Below are positions 1 through 8,596 of a stretch of DNA of 64,000 bases, piece by piece; position 1 is the first letter of the stretch, and every line of letters begins with the position of its first letter. The notes below the pieces were generated by a model, which saw nothing but the letters and a program-made list of their open reading frames with translations, ran no database searches and was not told the DNA's origin. The stretch is from positions 1-64,000 of the forward strand of contig NZ_JAFEIG010000007.1 in assembly GCF_017495225.1 (NCBI RefSeq), written 5' to 3'. A program made the translations under genes and the position numbers. Source of the DNA: Daejeonella sp. (GTDB taxonomy: Bacteria > Bacteroidota > Bacteroidia > Sphingobacteriales > Sphingobacteriaceae).

Positions 1-350
1 CCCTCTAGAGGGGGACATGCACAACAACCTCTAATACCCTACTATAAAAAATAAAAATCATTGTTTACTAGGAGTGAATAGGCGCATAGTGTCCCCCGCT
101 AGCGGGGGAATAAAAGGGGGTGGAAAAAGTTAGCAGCAAAATTATTATTAATATTCCTCCCCTACCCCCTCTAGAGGGGGACATGCACAACAACCTCTAA
201 TACCCTACTATAAAAAATAAATATCATTGTTTACTAGGAGTGAAAAGGCGCATAGTGTCCCCCGCTAGCGGGGGAATAAAAGGGGGTGGAATCTGGTTAA
301 TAGCAGAGTAACTGGTTAATAAACCTCCCCCTACCCCCTCGGAGAGGGGG
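1..350. repeat. tandem ~166-bp repeats with GC-rich CTAG-centred palindromes
   Basis: Two nearly identical units begin at 1 and 167, and a degenerate third begins at 336 (periods 166 and 169). Each unit carries two palindromes: CCCCCTCTAGAGGGGG (165-180; partial at 1-14; degenerate at 334-350, where CTAG is lost) and CCCCCGCTAGCGGGGG (93-108 and 259-274). AT-rich spacers separate them, and the flanking bases AAAAGGGGGTGG and CCTACCCCCT also complement each other. No ORF fits. The left edge is cut by the window. This resembles a family of non-coding intergenic palindromic repeats; a role (structured RNA, terminator or mobile miniature element) is not visible. Bases 351-480 are AT-rich upstream sequence of ileS in which I see nothing else. 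Confidence 0.85.
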
Positions 351-480
351 ACATGCACAGCGACCTCAGCTAACGAAGGAATACTATACAAAACCCAAAA
401 ATCATTTCCTCCAAAAAATCTCCATTTTAACCCTTAAAATTCTTAAATTGCGCCCTTAAAAATTGGGAGTTTAAACACTG

Positions 481-3400
481 ATGTACAAAGAATATAAGCA
501 ACTTGATTTATCGCAAACTGGTAAGGATATACTAGAATACTGGAAAGAAAACCAAGTATTTGAGAAAAGCATTTCTAATCGACCTGCTTCAAAACCCTAT
601 ACTTTTTACGAGGGGCCGCCTTCTGCTAACGGAATGCCGGGCATTCACCACGTGATGGCACGCTCAATCAAAGACATTTTTTGTCGCTATAAAACCCTAA
701 AAGGCTTCCGCGTAGAGCGTAAAGGGGGTTGGGATACTCATGGTCTTCCTATCGAACTTGCTGTAGAGAAAAAACTCGGCATCACTAAAGAAGATATCGG
801 CAAAACCATTACTGTTGATGCTTACAATGAAGCCTGCCGTACAGAAGTAATGAAATACACGGATGTTTGGAACGACCTAACCGAAAAAATGGGTTATTGG
901 GTCGACCTTGAAAATCCATACATCACCTACGAAAACGATTATATTGAAACCCTTTGGTGGATATTGAAGCAATTTCATGAAAAAGGCCTTTTATACAAGG
1001 GTTATACCGTTCAGCCTTATTCGCCTGCAGCGGGGACTGGTTTAAGCTCGCATGAGCTAAATCAACCTGGGACCTATAAAATGCTGAAGGATACCTCGAT
1101 TGTAGCGCAATTTCATCTTAAAAACGATCAAAAACATCCTTTAATGGATAAATTATTTGATCATGAAGGTGAAAATACCTGCATTTTAGCATGGACCACC
1201 ACTCCTTGGACACTCCCATCAAATTGTGCCCTTGCCGTTGGTGAAAACATCAATTATGTTAAAATTAAGACTTTCAATCCTTATACTTTCCTTCCTGTAA
1301 GCGTAATTCTTGCCAAAGATCTCGTTTCAAAATATTTTAAAGAGGAAGCGCAAAGCATTGATTTCAAGGATTATAAAGGAGGAGATAAACTCATTCCTTG
1401 GCAAATAGTAAACGAATTTAAAGGCTCTGAACTTCTTGGTTTACATTACCATCAATTGATGCCTTATGTAACGAATGAAGACTTGGAACAGAATGCTTTC
1501 CGCGTTATTCCTGCCGATTTTGTAACTACAGAAGATGGTACAGGTATCGTTCACACAGCTTCAGTTTTTGGTGCAGACGATTTTAGAGCTTGCCGCGAAA
1601 ATAATGTGCCATCGGTGATGGTTAGGGATGAAAAAGGTAATGAATTTCCACTTGTTGATAAGCAAGGACGTATGGTTCAAGAAGTTACAGACTTTGCCGG
1701 AAAATATGTGAAGGAAGAATATTACAGCGATGAAGAGCGTAAAAATCCTGATTTCAGGCCTACAGACGTTTTAATTGCCATCAAATTAAAAGAAGATAAC
1801 AAGGCTTTCGATGTAAAAAAATACGAGCACAGTTACCCACATTGCTGGAGAACGGATAAGCCAGTTTTATACTATCCTCTAGACAGCTGGTTTATTAAAA
1901 CTACTGCTGTAAAAGACCGTCTTGTAGAACTTAATAAAACCATTAATTGGAAACCTGAATCGACTGGTACTGGCCGTTTTGGGAATTGGTTAGAGAACTT
2001 AGTCGACTGGAATTTATCTAGATCGAGATACTGGGGCACTCCCCTTCCAATTTGGCGTAGCGAGGATGGTTCTGAAGAAAAATGCATCGGATCTGTCCAG
2101 GAGCTTCGCAACGAAATTAAAAAATCTGTTTCTGCTGGATTTATGGATTCTGCATTCGAAATTAATGATATGCACCGCCCATATGTGGATGACGTAATCT
2201 TAGTTTCTGCTTCAGGCAAGAAAATGTTCCGCGAATCCGATTTAATTGATGTCTGGTTTGATTCGGGTGCCATGCCTTATGCGCAATGGGGACTTCCACC
2301 AACGGAGGAAGGAAAAAGCGGTAATATGAGTCCGAAGGACTTTTTAGAATACTGGAACAAACATTCCCACGGATCAGATAATAATTCTTCAGAAGGCGCA
2401 GGCTCAATTTTCCCTGCTGATTTCATCGCAGAAGGGGTAGATCAAACCCGTGGCTGGTTTTTCACGCTCCATGCTATTGGTGTGATGCTAAATGACAGTG
2501 TAGCCTTTAAAAATGTGGTTTCCAACGGATTAGTCCTAGATAAAAACGGCAATAAAATGTCGAAACGCTTAGGAAATGCCGTAGATCCATTTGAAACTAT
2601 TGAGAAATATGGTGCTGATCCAACACGTTGGTACATGATTAGCAATGCATCTCCATGGGATAACTTGAAATTCAATATCGAAGGAATTGATGAAGTGCGC
2701 CGCAAGTTTTTTGGTACGCTACACAATACCTATGCTTTCTTTGTACTGTATGCTAATATAGACAGTTTCAAGTACCAAGAAGAAGATGTAAAAGATAGAC
2801 CGGAGATTGACCGTTGGATTATCTCACTTTTAAATTCATTAAGTTTAGAGGTAGATAAATTCTACGCCGACTTCGAACCAACACGTGCAACACGTGCCAT
2901 TCAGAACTTTGTGGATGAGCATTTGAGCAATTGGTACGTACGTTTATGTCGCCGTCGTTTTTGGAAGGGCGAATATACTGAAGATAAAATTTCGGCTTAT
3001 CAAACGCTTTACACCTGCTTAAATACCATTGCTAAATTAATGGCGCCTGTTGCTCCATTCTTTAGTGATCGTTTATTTATCGACCTTAATAAGGTCACAG
3101 GCAAGGAACAAGCCCTTTCTGTACACCTAGCAGATTTCCCTGAATACCAAGAAAATTTGGTGGATAAAGCTTTGGAAGAGCGTATGGGTCTTGCACAAGA
3201 TATTTCATCACTTATCCTTTCTTTGAGAAAGAAAGTGGGAATCAATGTAAGGCAGCCTTTAGGAAAAGCCTTGATTCCGGTACTAGATAAAAACTTTAAG
3301 GAACGGGTTGAGAAAATCAAAGATTTGATCTTATCTGAGACCAATATTAAAGAGATTGAGTACATTACAGATACTGCAGGTATCATCAGCAAAAAAATAA

Positions 3401-3903
3401 AACCAAATTTTAAAGCTTTAGGCCCGAAAGTTGGTAAGGATATGAAAGTTGTGGCAGAGGCATTAAATACCTTATCACAGCAAGACATCAGTCGCTTTGA
3501 AAGCGAGGGTAAGATTAGCATTCCAGGTACAGCATACCAGGTGGATGTTGAAGATGTGGAAATCTTGGCCGAGGATGTTCCGGGATGGCAGGTTGCCAAT
3601 ATCGGTGCATTGACAGTGGCTTTGGATATTACCATCAGTGAAGACCTAAAGCAAGAGGGAATTTCAAGAGAATTGATTAACCGCATACAAAATATGCGTA
3701 AAGATCAAGGATTTGAGGTAACTGATAAGATTAAGGTACAAGTTAAAGAACATCCTTATGTTTCGGAAGCTCTGAAAAATAATTTGTCTTATATTTGCGC
3801 CGAAATCCTGGCCGACTCCTTAGAGCTTGTAAATGAGCTAGATGGAGGCGAAGTGGTGAACATTGATGAACATGATTTAATGATACTAATTAAAAAAGGA
3901 TAG
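481..3903 (+). CDS. ileS: isoleucyl-tRNA synthetase
   Basis: Class I cytosolic aminoacyl-tRNA synthetase that charges tRNA-Ile. At 1140 residues it matches the long Bacteroidota/eukaryote-like form rather than the roughly 940-residue E. coli form. The ATP-binding HIGH region is PPSANGMPGIHH at residues 46-57, the usual variant in this subfamily, and the KMSKR loop is at residues 692-696. Between them lies the editing (CP1) domain with AWTTTPWTLPSN near residue 240. The C-terminal half holds the anticodon-binding helical domain. ATG at 481 follows about 130 bp of AT-rich DNA after the palindromic repeats. The next gene starts 2 nt after the stop, so ileS heads a three-gene operon with a TraR/DksA-like gene and lspA. 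Confidence 0.98.
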   Translation: MYKEYKQLDLSQTGKDILEYWKENQVFEKSISNRPASKPYTFYEGPPSANGMPGIHHVMARSIKDIFCRYKTLKGFRVERKGGWDTHGLPIELAVEKKLGITKEDIGKTITVDAYNEACRTEVMKYTDVWNDLTEKMGYWVDLENPYITYENDYIETLWWILKQFHEKGLLYKGYTVQPYSPAAGTGLSSHELNQPGTYKMLKDTSIVAQFHLKNDQKHPLMDKLFDHEGENTCILAWTTTPWTLPSNCALAVGENINYVKIKTFNPYTFLPVSVILAKDLVSKYFKEEAQSIDFKDYKGGDKLIPWQIVNEFKGSELLGLHYHQLMPYVTNEDLEQNAFRVIPADFVTTEDGTGIVHTASVFGADDFRACRENNVPSVMVRDEKGNEFPLVDKQGRMVQEVTDFAGKYVKEEYYSDEERKNPDFRPTDVLIAIKLKEDNKAFDVKKYEHSYPHCWRTDKPVLYYPLDSWFIKTTAVKDRLVELNKTINWKPESTGTGRFGNWLENLVDWNLSRSRYWGTPLPIWRSEDGSEEKCIGSVQELRNEIKKSVSAGFMDSAFEINDMHRPYVDDVILVSASGKKMFRESDLIDVWFDSGAMPYAQWGLPPTEEGKSGNMSPKDFLEYWNKHSHGSDNNSSEGAGSIFPADFIAEGVDQTRGWFFTLHAIGVMLNDSVAFKNVVSNGLVLDKNGNKMSKRLGNAVDPFETIEKYGADPTRWYMISNASPWDNLKFNIEGIDEVRRKFFGTLHNTYAFFVLYANIDSFKYQEEDVKDRPEIDRWIISLLNSLSLEVDKFYADFEPTRATRAIQNFVDEHLSNWYVRLCRRRFWKGEYTEDKISAYQTLYTCLNTIAKLMAPVAPFFSDRLFIDLNKVTGKEQALSVHLADFPEYQENLVDKALEERMGLAQDISSLILSLRKKVGINVRQPLGKALIPVLDKNFKERVEKIKDLILSETNIKEIEYITDTAGIISKKIKPNFKALGPKVGKDMKVVAEALNTLSQQDISRFESEGKISIPGTAYQVDVEDVEILAEDVPGWQVANIGALTVALDITISEDLKQEGISRELINRIQNMRKDQGFEVTDKIKVQVKEHPYVSEALKNNLSYICAEILADSLELVNELDGGEVVNIDEHDLMILIKKG

Positions 3904-3905
3904 AA

Positions 3906-4289
3906 ATGGATGCACACGAAAAAACTAGATATTCTGATTCAGAATTACAAGAATTTAAAGAACTTATAACTGAAAAAATACGTAGCTCAAGAGAGGAATT
4001 AGCGTCCTTAAGTCAGTCTTTAAGTAATCCAAATATGAATGGCACCGACGATACTTCTGGAGCATATAAAACTCTTGAAGATGGCTCGGCTACACTCGAA
4101 AAAGAATCAATTAACCAATTGGCAGCACGTCAGAGAAAGTTTATTGATAATTTAGAGAATGCTTTGGTACGTATTGAAAATAAAACCTACGGTATTTGCA
4201 GAGAAACAGGAAAATTAATTCCTAAGGAGCGCCTTCGTGCCGTTCCTCATGCAACATTAAGTATGGAAGCTAAATTGAAACAGTCCTAA
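3906..4289 (+). CDS. TraR/DksA-family protein with degenerate zinc finger
   Basis: A 127-residue protein with the DksA/TraR layout: an N-terminal helical coiled-coil (residues 10-90) and a short C-terminal finger. The family binds the RNA polymerase secondary channel. Only one of the four zinc cysteines remains (C98 in YGIC). The partner positions are T101, S119 and A122, where the canonical C4 finger has Cys; the spacing around IPKERL and ATLSMEAK is otherwise retained. Zinc is therefore probably not bound, as in several cysteine-poor DksA homologues. It lies 2 nt after ileS, and the lspA ATG abuts its stop codon, so the three genes should share a transcript. Whether it regulates transcription here is inferred from the family only. 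Confidence 0.9.
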   Translation: MDAHEKTRYSDSELQEFKELITEKIRSSREELASLSQSLSNPNMNGTDDTSGAYKTLEDGSATLEKESINQLAARQRKFIDNLENALVRIENKTYGICRETGKLIPKERLRAVPHATLSMEAKLKQS

Positions 4290-4940
4290 ATGAAAGCCTA
4301 TACTAATCCAGTACTTGCTATTGTTTTTATATTAATTGCCGACCAGGTTTTAAAGTTCTGGATTAAGCTAAATATGACATTAGGCCAAGAGTTTAAAATC
4401 ATTGGCAATTGGGCAATCATACATTTTACCGAAAATAACGGAATGGCATTCGGTATGGAATTTGGTGGTGAAGCAGGAAAGCTTGCCTTAACCTTATTCC
4501 GCATTGTGGCAGTTCTTGGTATTGGATATGGTTTAATCTACATGATAAAGCATAAATATCACCGTGGATTAATTATGAATTTATCGCTCATCTTTGCAGG
4601 AGCAATGGGAAATATCATTGATTCTACCTTTTATGGGATGATATTTAATGAAAGCTCATATTATGAAGCTGCAAAATTTATGCCTGCCGAAGGAGGATAT
4701 TCAAGTCTTTTTCATGGTAAAGTGGTAGATATGTTTTATATGCCTATCATACAAGGAACCTACCCATCATGGGTACCATTCTGGGGTGGTGAAGAGCTCA
4801 TTTTCTTTAGGCCAGTATTTAACCTAGCCGATACTGCAATCTCAATTGGGGTAATTATGATATTAATCTATCAGAAAAGCTACTTCAAAGAAGAGAAAGA
4901 AGAAGAAGTACATATTCATAGCGAAGTTATCGAAGAATAA
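4290..4940 (+). CDS. lspA: lipoprotein signal peptidase (signal peptidase II)
   Basis: Inner-membrane aspartyl protease that cleaves prolipoproteins before the lipidated Cys. Four hydrophobic segments are visible. Family motifs are NNGMAFGM (residues 49-56), GAMGNIID (104-111), and the two catalytic aspartates D147 (GKVVDMF) and D181 (FNLADTAIS). At 216 residues it exceeds the usual 160-170; the excess is an extracytoplasmic stretch around residues 114-172, rich in Gly and aromatics, plus an acidic tail. Such long LspA forms occur in Bacteroidota. The ATG immediately follows the stop of the TraR/DksA-like gene, and a terminator hairpin follows the stop. Many lipoproteins in this window (GldB, GldK, the OmpA-like protein, the TlpA-like protein) would be its substrates. 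Confidence 0.97.
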   Translation: MKAYTNPVLAIVFILIADQVLKFWIKLNMTLGQEFKIIGNWAIIHFTENNGMAFGMEFGGEAGKLALTLFRIVAVLGIGYGLIYMIKHKYHRGLIMNLSLIFAGAMGNIIDSTFYGMIFNESSYYEAAKFMPAEGGYSSLFHGKVVDMFYMPIIQGTYPSWVPFWGGEELIFFRPVFNLADTAISIGVIMILIYQKSYFKEEKEEEVHIHSEVIEE

Positions 4941-4944
4941 ATTT

Positions 4945-4970
4945 AAAGGCCTGAAAAGGCCTTTTTTATT
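4945..4970 (+). terminator. rho-independent terminator of the ileS operon
   Basis: Perfect stem AAAGGCC (4945-4951) and GGCCTTT (4958-4964) with a 6-nt loop, running into a T-rich tail, 4 nt after the lspA stop. Confidence 0.85.
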
Positions 4971-5068
4971 GGATCAATTTTCTTTTCAATCTCAAATTTT
5001 GGCAGTTTTTATAATTTGGCACGAAATTTTCTTTACAATTAAATCAATAATAATTTAATAATTAAGAC

Positions 5069-5767
5069 ATGAAAAATATTTTCCTAGCAACATTTTTAAG
5101 CCTTTTTAGCCTAAGTGCATTTTCTCAACAGATGATGAGTATGCACAAAAAAATTGAAGTAAATGGTTCGGCTGAGGCTGAGGTAACTCCAGACATCATT
5201 TATATCGGAATTTCATTAAAAGAGTATTTCAAAGATTCTGGCAATAAAAAGAAAGTTGAAATTGAAGATTTGGAGCGCCAGTTACAATCAGCAGTTTTAA
5301 AAGCCGGCATTCCACAAGAAAACTTCATGATTAATAATATTTCGAGCTATAATAATAGCTGGAATAAAAAAAAGACTCCTGACTTTTTAGCGCGCAAACA
5401 ATACCGTATTAAGGTAAGCGACTTAACTAAGTTTAATGATATTATGGGCAGTATTGATCCTAAAGGAATTGAATTTAGCAATATCGATAGTTACGACTAT
5501 TCTAAGATGGAGAGTCTCAAAAAAGAGCTCAAAATAAAGGCTTTACAAAATGCTAAAGAAAAGGCAGAATACCTGCTAAATTCTATTGGCAGTAAATTAG
5601 GTGGAGCATTAGAAATTCAGGAAATCAACAATGACAGTCCGATGGAAAATATGCAATATGCAAAAGTAATGCTCATGGAGGTTGATGTTGCTGGAAGCAT
5701 GCCAGAAATCGACTTCAAAAAAATTAAGCTCAGCTTTCAGATAAAGGCTGTATTTGAGATAAAATAA
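5069..5767 (+). CDS. secreted SIMPL (DUF541) domain protein
   Basis: A 232-residue exported protein. Residues 1-19 form a Sec signal peptide ending SAFS before QQ. The mature part opens with the SIMPL/DUF541 signature VNGSAEAEVTPDIIYIGIS and continues as an alternating beta/helix domain, including the helical KALQNAKEKAEYLL segment (about residues 157-170) typical of the family. SIMPL proteins (for example BP26/Omp28 and YggE) are periplasmic and of uncertain biochemical role; YggE is linked to oxidative stress. It stands alone between the lspA terminator and the next gene. The ATG at 5069 is the only start that gives a complete signal peptide. The family assignment is confident and the role is unknown. 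Confidence 0.85.
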   Translation: MKNIFLATFLSLFSLSAFSQQMMSMHKKIEVNGSAEAEVTPDIIYIGISLKEYFKDSGNKKKVEIEDLERQLQSAVLKAGIPQENFMINNISSYNNSWNKKKTPDFLARKQYRIKVSDLTKFNDIMGSIDPKGIEFSNIDSYDYSKMESLKKELKIKALQNAKEKAEYLLNSIGSKLGGALEIQEINNDSPMENMQYAKVMLMEVDVAGSMPEIDFKKIKLSFQIKAVFEIK

Positions 5768-5885
5768 TCTTGAATTGAATGATTTGAAGGTGATTTTCAA
5801 TAAATAATTATCAAATCGCCTAATGGATGCGTATTTTTATGGAAACAGAATTTATTTTTAGCTGTCCATTAAAATCATAAAATAA

Positions 5886-6944
5886 ATGCATTCACAACAA
5901 AAGGAGCCGAGAGATGTTGTTCCATCCAAGAAAAAACAGATATACTCCATAAGGCCCGAGCTTCGTGAATACCTATTAAAATTTGACCGGGAGGTAAAAC
6001 TCCCGGTTCAATATTCTGATTTGATGCGCTTTAACCTGAAAACCCCCTTACGGGATAAGGAAGGGCGCGACACACTGTGGTACACCGTTTATTATGATGA
6101 AAGTGAGATGAAGGAGCTCTATCCCAATCTCACTTATATTTATGCCCTGATGAATACCGATGGCGATACCGCGGTTATGGAGCATTTATCCGTAGCACGC
6201 ATCGATTACTGCACTTTTGCCAATACTAAGCCTTTTAGAGTTCGTATCATCAACCGCCTGAATGATAATTACGATCATTTTTATGTGAAAATTGCGGATG
6301 CTTCGAGGGTTTACGGACTCGAGCTAGAGCATATTTTATCGCCAAACAGAATCAGCTATTTAACCGATGGCAATACCTTAATTGAAGAGCATATTCCCGG
6401 CTTACCTGGCGATGAATTTATCAGTAGAAGGTTAGGAACATCCAAGTTTAATCAAATTAGGATCTGCAAAGAATTTGTAAAGTTTAATGAACGTTGTTTT
6501 GTGCGACTCCTTGGTGATATGCGTTCCTATAATTTTGTTGTAGATATTACGCCAGATATTGAAGGAAATCAATATCGCTTTCGTGCAATCGACTTCGACC
6601 AGCAATCCTATGAGGGAAGGCTAAAAATGTATTTACCTCATTATTTTAAAGAAAATTTAGCCCTCGTTCAGCTCGGCATGCAACACATGGATGAAACCAC
6701 CATGCGCCAATATCAAGAAGAAGAACGAAGTCTGATTGCCAATCGTTTTAGGACAGGGCATTATCGCATCGAAGAACTATTTAGTGTAATGGATATTGAT
6801 CAGATTGCTCCCGATGAAAAGGTGAAGCAGTTAGGGAAGGAATTATCTTCCTACCATAAAAATCCAGCTTTTAAAAGCTGTGAAACTATGGGACAAATTG
6901 TATTTGAATGTTTGAGTCAGGTGGTAGGAAAAAGACAAGGCTAA
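5886..6944 (+). CDS. uncharacterised protein with kinase/APH-like motif order
   Basis: A 352-residue soluble protein with no signal peptide; I do not recognise a named family. Motifs fall in the order of the protein kinase/aminoglycoside phosphotransferase fold: FYVKIAD (K135, a candidate beta-3 lysine), acidic YGLELEHIL (E147/E149, candidate helix C Glu), a hinge-like LIEEHIPG (165-172), LLGDMRSYNFVVD (D211 and N216, resembling the catalytic loop but with Leu in place of the usual His), then FRAIDFDQQ (D236, a candidate metal-binding Asp). The first 110 residues are a separate basic, aromatic-rich region. It is monocistronic, with its terminator overlapping the 3' end. The kinase-like fold is inferred by eye, and activity and substrate are unknown. 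Confidence 0.8.
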   Translation: MHSQQKEPRDVVPSKKKQIYSIRPELREYLLKFDREVKLPVQYSDLMRFNLKTPLRDKEGRDTLWYTVYYDESEMKELYPNLTYIYALMNTDGDTAVMEHLSVARIDYCTFANTKPFRVRIINRLNDNYDHFYVKIADASRVYGLELEHILSPNRISYLTDGNTLIEEHIPGLPGDEFISRRLGTSKFNQIRICKEFVKFNERCFVRLLGDMRSYNFVVDITPDIEGNQYRFRAIDFDQQSYEGRLKMYLPHYFKENLALVQLGMQHMDETTMRQYQEEERSLIANRFRTGHYRIEELFSVMDIDQIAPDEKVKQLGKELSSYHKNPAFKSCETMGQIVFECLSQVVGKRQG

Positions 6945-6965
6945 AGATTTTAACCCTGTCTTTTT
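6929..6965. terminator. bidirectional terminator between the kinase-like gene and pirin
   Basis: Arms AAAAAGACAAGG (6929-6940) and CCCTGTCTTTTT (6954-6965) pair with one mismatch. The left arm lies inside the 3' end of the plus-strand gene. T-runs on both strands fit termination of the two convergent genes. Confidence 0.7.
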
Positions 6966-6970
6966 AATAA

Positions 6971-7849
6971 TTAATCAGCTAAATAACCGAATTTCCCATT
7001 GTTGAAATCCTCAAAAGCTTGCACTATTTCCTCTCTGGTATTCATCACAAATGGCCCATGAGTTGCTATAGGCTCGTTTATAGGCTCTCCACTTAAAATT
7101 AATATCACCGCATCACTAGTCGCCTCAATTTCAAATTCTTCTCCTTGATTGGCCATTAAAACGAAGTGATTAGTAGGCACCTCATCAGATTGGTTTACCT
7201 TCATACTGCCTTCAATGACCAATAATCCGGTATTAAAATGGCTAGGGAAGCTAAATTTTGCCTTTGTTCCTTGTTTAAGCTTTGCATTCTGTAGATGTAA
7301 AGGAGTAAAAGTTGATGCTGCCCCACCAACACCTTGGTATTCGCCGGCAATAACTTCTATCTCACCTCCATTATTTTCGATTTGAAAACGATTTATTGTA
7401 GAATTTTCAATGGCTTGATATTTAGGAGTACTCATTTTATCTTTTGCAGGCAGGTTGACCCAAAGTTGTACCATTTGAAATTCGCCGCCCTTCTTACTCC
7501 ACTCCCGCTCATGAAATTCTTTATGTAAAACCCCACTTGCGGCGGTCATCCACTGCACATCACCCTCAGAAATCACTCCACCACCGCCACTACTATCATG
7601 ATGCTCAATTTGACCTTTGTAAGCGATAGTTACGGTTTCAAAACCACGATGCGGATGCACACCAACACCTTTAGGCTCGATGCTTGGCTCAAATGTATAT
7701 TTTGAATTATAATCCAACATGATAAATGGATCCATTCGCTTCATATCTAATTTATAAGCACTAGGTATGAAATTATGCACCCTGAAACCATCGCCAACAA
7801 AATGGGGGGCACTCGGACTAACAACTAATTCTACAGCTTTTGTACTCAT
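6971..7849 (-). CDS. pirin family protein
   Basis: A 292-residue bicupin of the pirin family. The N-terminal cupin holds the metal-site pattern HPHRGFETVTI followed by IEHHDSSGGGGVISEGDVQWMTA, giving the His residues and Glu expected for the iron site. The region from about residue 170 is the second cupin domain, and the C-terminus carries the family GPFVMNTREEI motif. Pirins include quercetin 2,3-dioxygenase-like enzymes and redox-sensing cofactors; the sequence does not settle which applies. It is transcribed alone. A -7-like box and a perfect 14-bp palindrome lie upstream, suggesting dedicated control. The start codon at 7849 is 20 nt downstream of the -7 box. Confidence 0.93.
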   Translation of the reverse strand: MSTKAVELVVSPSAPHFVGDGFRVHNFIPSAYKLDMKRMDPFIMLDYNSKYTFEPSIEPKGVGVHPHRGFETVTIAYKGQIEHHDSSGGGGVISEGDVQWMTAASGVLHKEFHEREWSKKGGEFQMVQLWVNLPAKDKMSTPKYQAIENSTINRFQIENNGGEIEVIAGEYQGVGGAASTFTPLHLQNAKLKQGTKAKFSFPSHFNTGLLVIEGSMKVNQSDEVPTNHFVLMANQGEEFEIEATSDAVILILSGEPINEPIATHGPFVMNTREEIVQAFEDFNNGKFGYLAD

Positions 7850-7868
7850 ATCTATTTCATTTATAAGG

Positions 7869-7912
7869 CAAAAGTACGAATCATAAAAAAGAATAGTGTT
7901 AACCTAGGTTAA
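7869..7912 (-). promoter_or_regulatory. pirin promoter with palindromic operator candidate
   Basis: On the minus strand TACTTTTG (7869-7876) matches the Bacteroidota -7 box TAnnTTTG. The perfect palindrome TTAACCTAGGTTAA (7899-7912) lies 22 bp upstream of it, over the expected -33 region, as a repressor or activator site would. No regulator gene is adjacent. Confidence 0.5.
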
Positions 7913-8012
7913 GAAATGATAGGATAGAGAAGCACAGAAAAATAAAAGAAAACATTAAGAACAAACTAACTAAGGGAAGAAAAGTATTCTGTGTTAAACA
8001 GATTATCGATAA

Positions 8013-8558
8013 TTAGTCACCCCAGTTAATATCGTAATCATCATTTGAAAGGATAAAAAATGTCCAAATCGCCGAATCTTCATTATATTCATTCTCAACG
8101 GTACCTGAGGTAATTTCAAATGTGGTTGTTGCCCCTCTATAAACTTTAACAATTTGTCCATTTTCTACTTTTGATGATATCATCTTACAACCAAATGCCC
8201 TTATTGCATTTACATATTCGGTGTATTTTTCTTTTTTATGAACTTGAATATTAATTCGAGTATCAGATGATACCTCACTGTAATAATAGGTCAAAAAGGA
8301 TTGGGCTCTATCTGAAGTGAAATTTTTTAAAAAAGTAAAAGTTGCCTTCCCCATTTTACCCAAACTAGGTTCAGTTGCGGCTGAAAATTCCCAATTCTTT
8401 GCAGTTAAATAGTCTTCTACATCACCCAAAGTTTTTTTTCTAACTTCTAGCAATTGACCCATTGTTAGATTTTGGGCACTTACGAAAAATGTATTGCTTA
8501 AAATAAAAATTATTAAAAATAGTAATCTTGCAATCCTATAATTGAAAATGTTCTTCAT
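8013..8558 (-). CDS. secreted protein of unknown function
   Basis: A 181-residue protein with a clear signal peptide (MKNIF start, basic residues, hydrophobic core, cleavage near VSA before QN at about residue 28). The mature domain is small and mixed alpha/beta, with a helix (about residues 31-47) followed by strands. I do not recognise the family and see no catalytic motif. An acidic tail (NDDYDINWGD) ends the protein. It lies downstream of serS in the same direction, separated by 38 bp, and could be read through from the serS promoter. Base composition is more AT-rich than serS. Confidence 0.75.
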   Translation of the reverse strand: MKNIFNYRIARLLFLIIFILSNTFFVSAQNLTMGQLLEVRKKTLGDVEDYLTAKNWEFSAATEPSLGKMGKATFTFLKNFTSDRAQSFLTYYYSEVSSDTRINIQVHKKEKYTEYVNAIRAFGCKMISSKVENGQIVKVYRGATTTFEITSGTVENEYNEDSAIWTFFILSNDDYDINWGD

Positions 8559-8596
8559 CTATATTTTAAAATATCTAAAGGATAAAATATTAATCC

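Noticed and set aside
1872-3686. Long minus-strand ORFs opposite ileS
   Set aside because: They are shadows of the ileS frame with no family similarity or ribosome-binding context.
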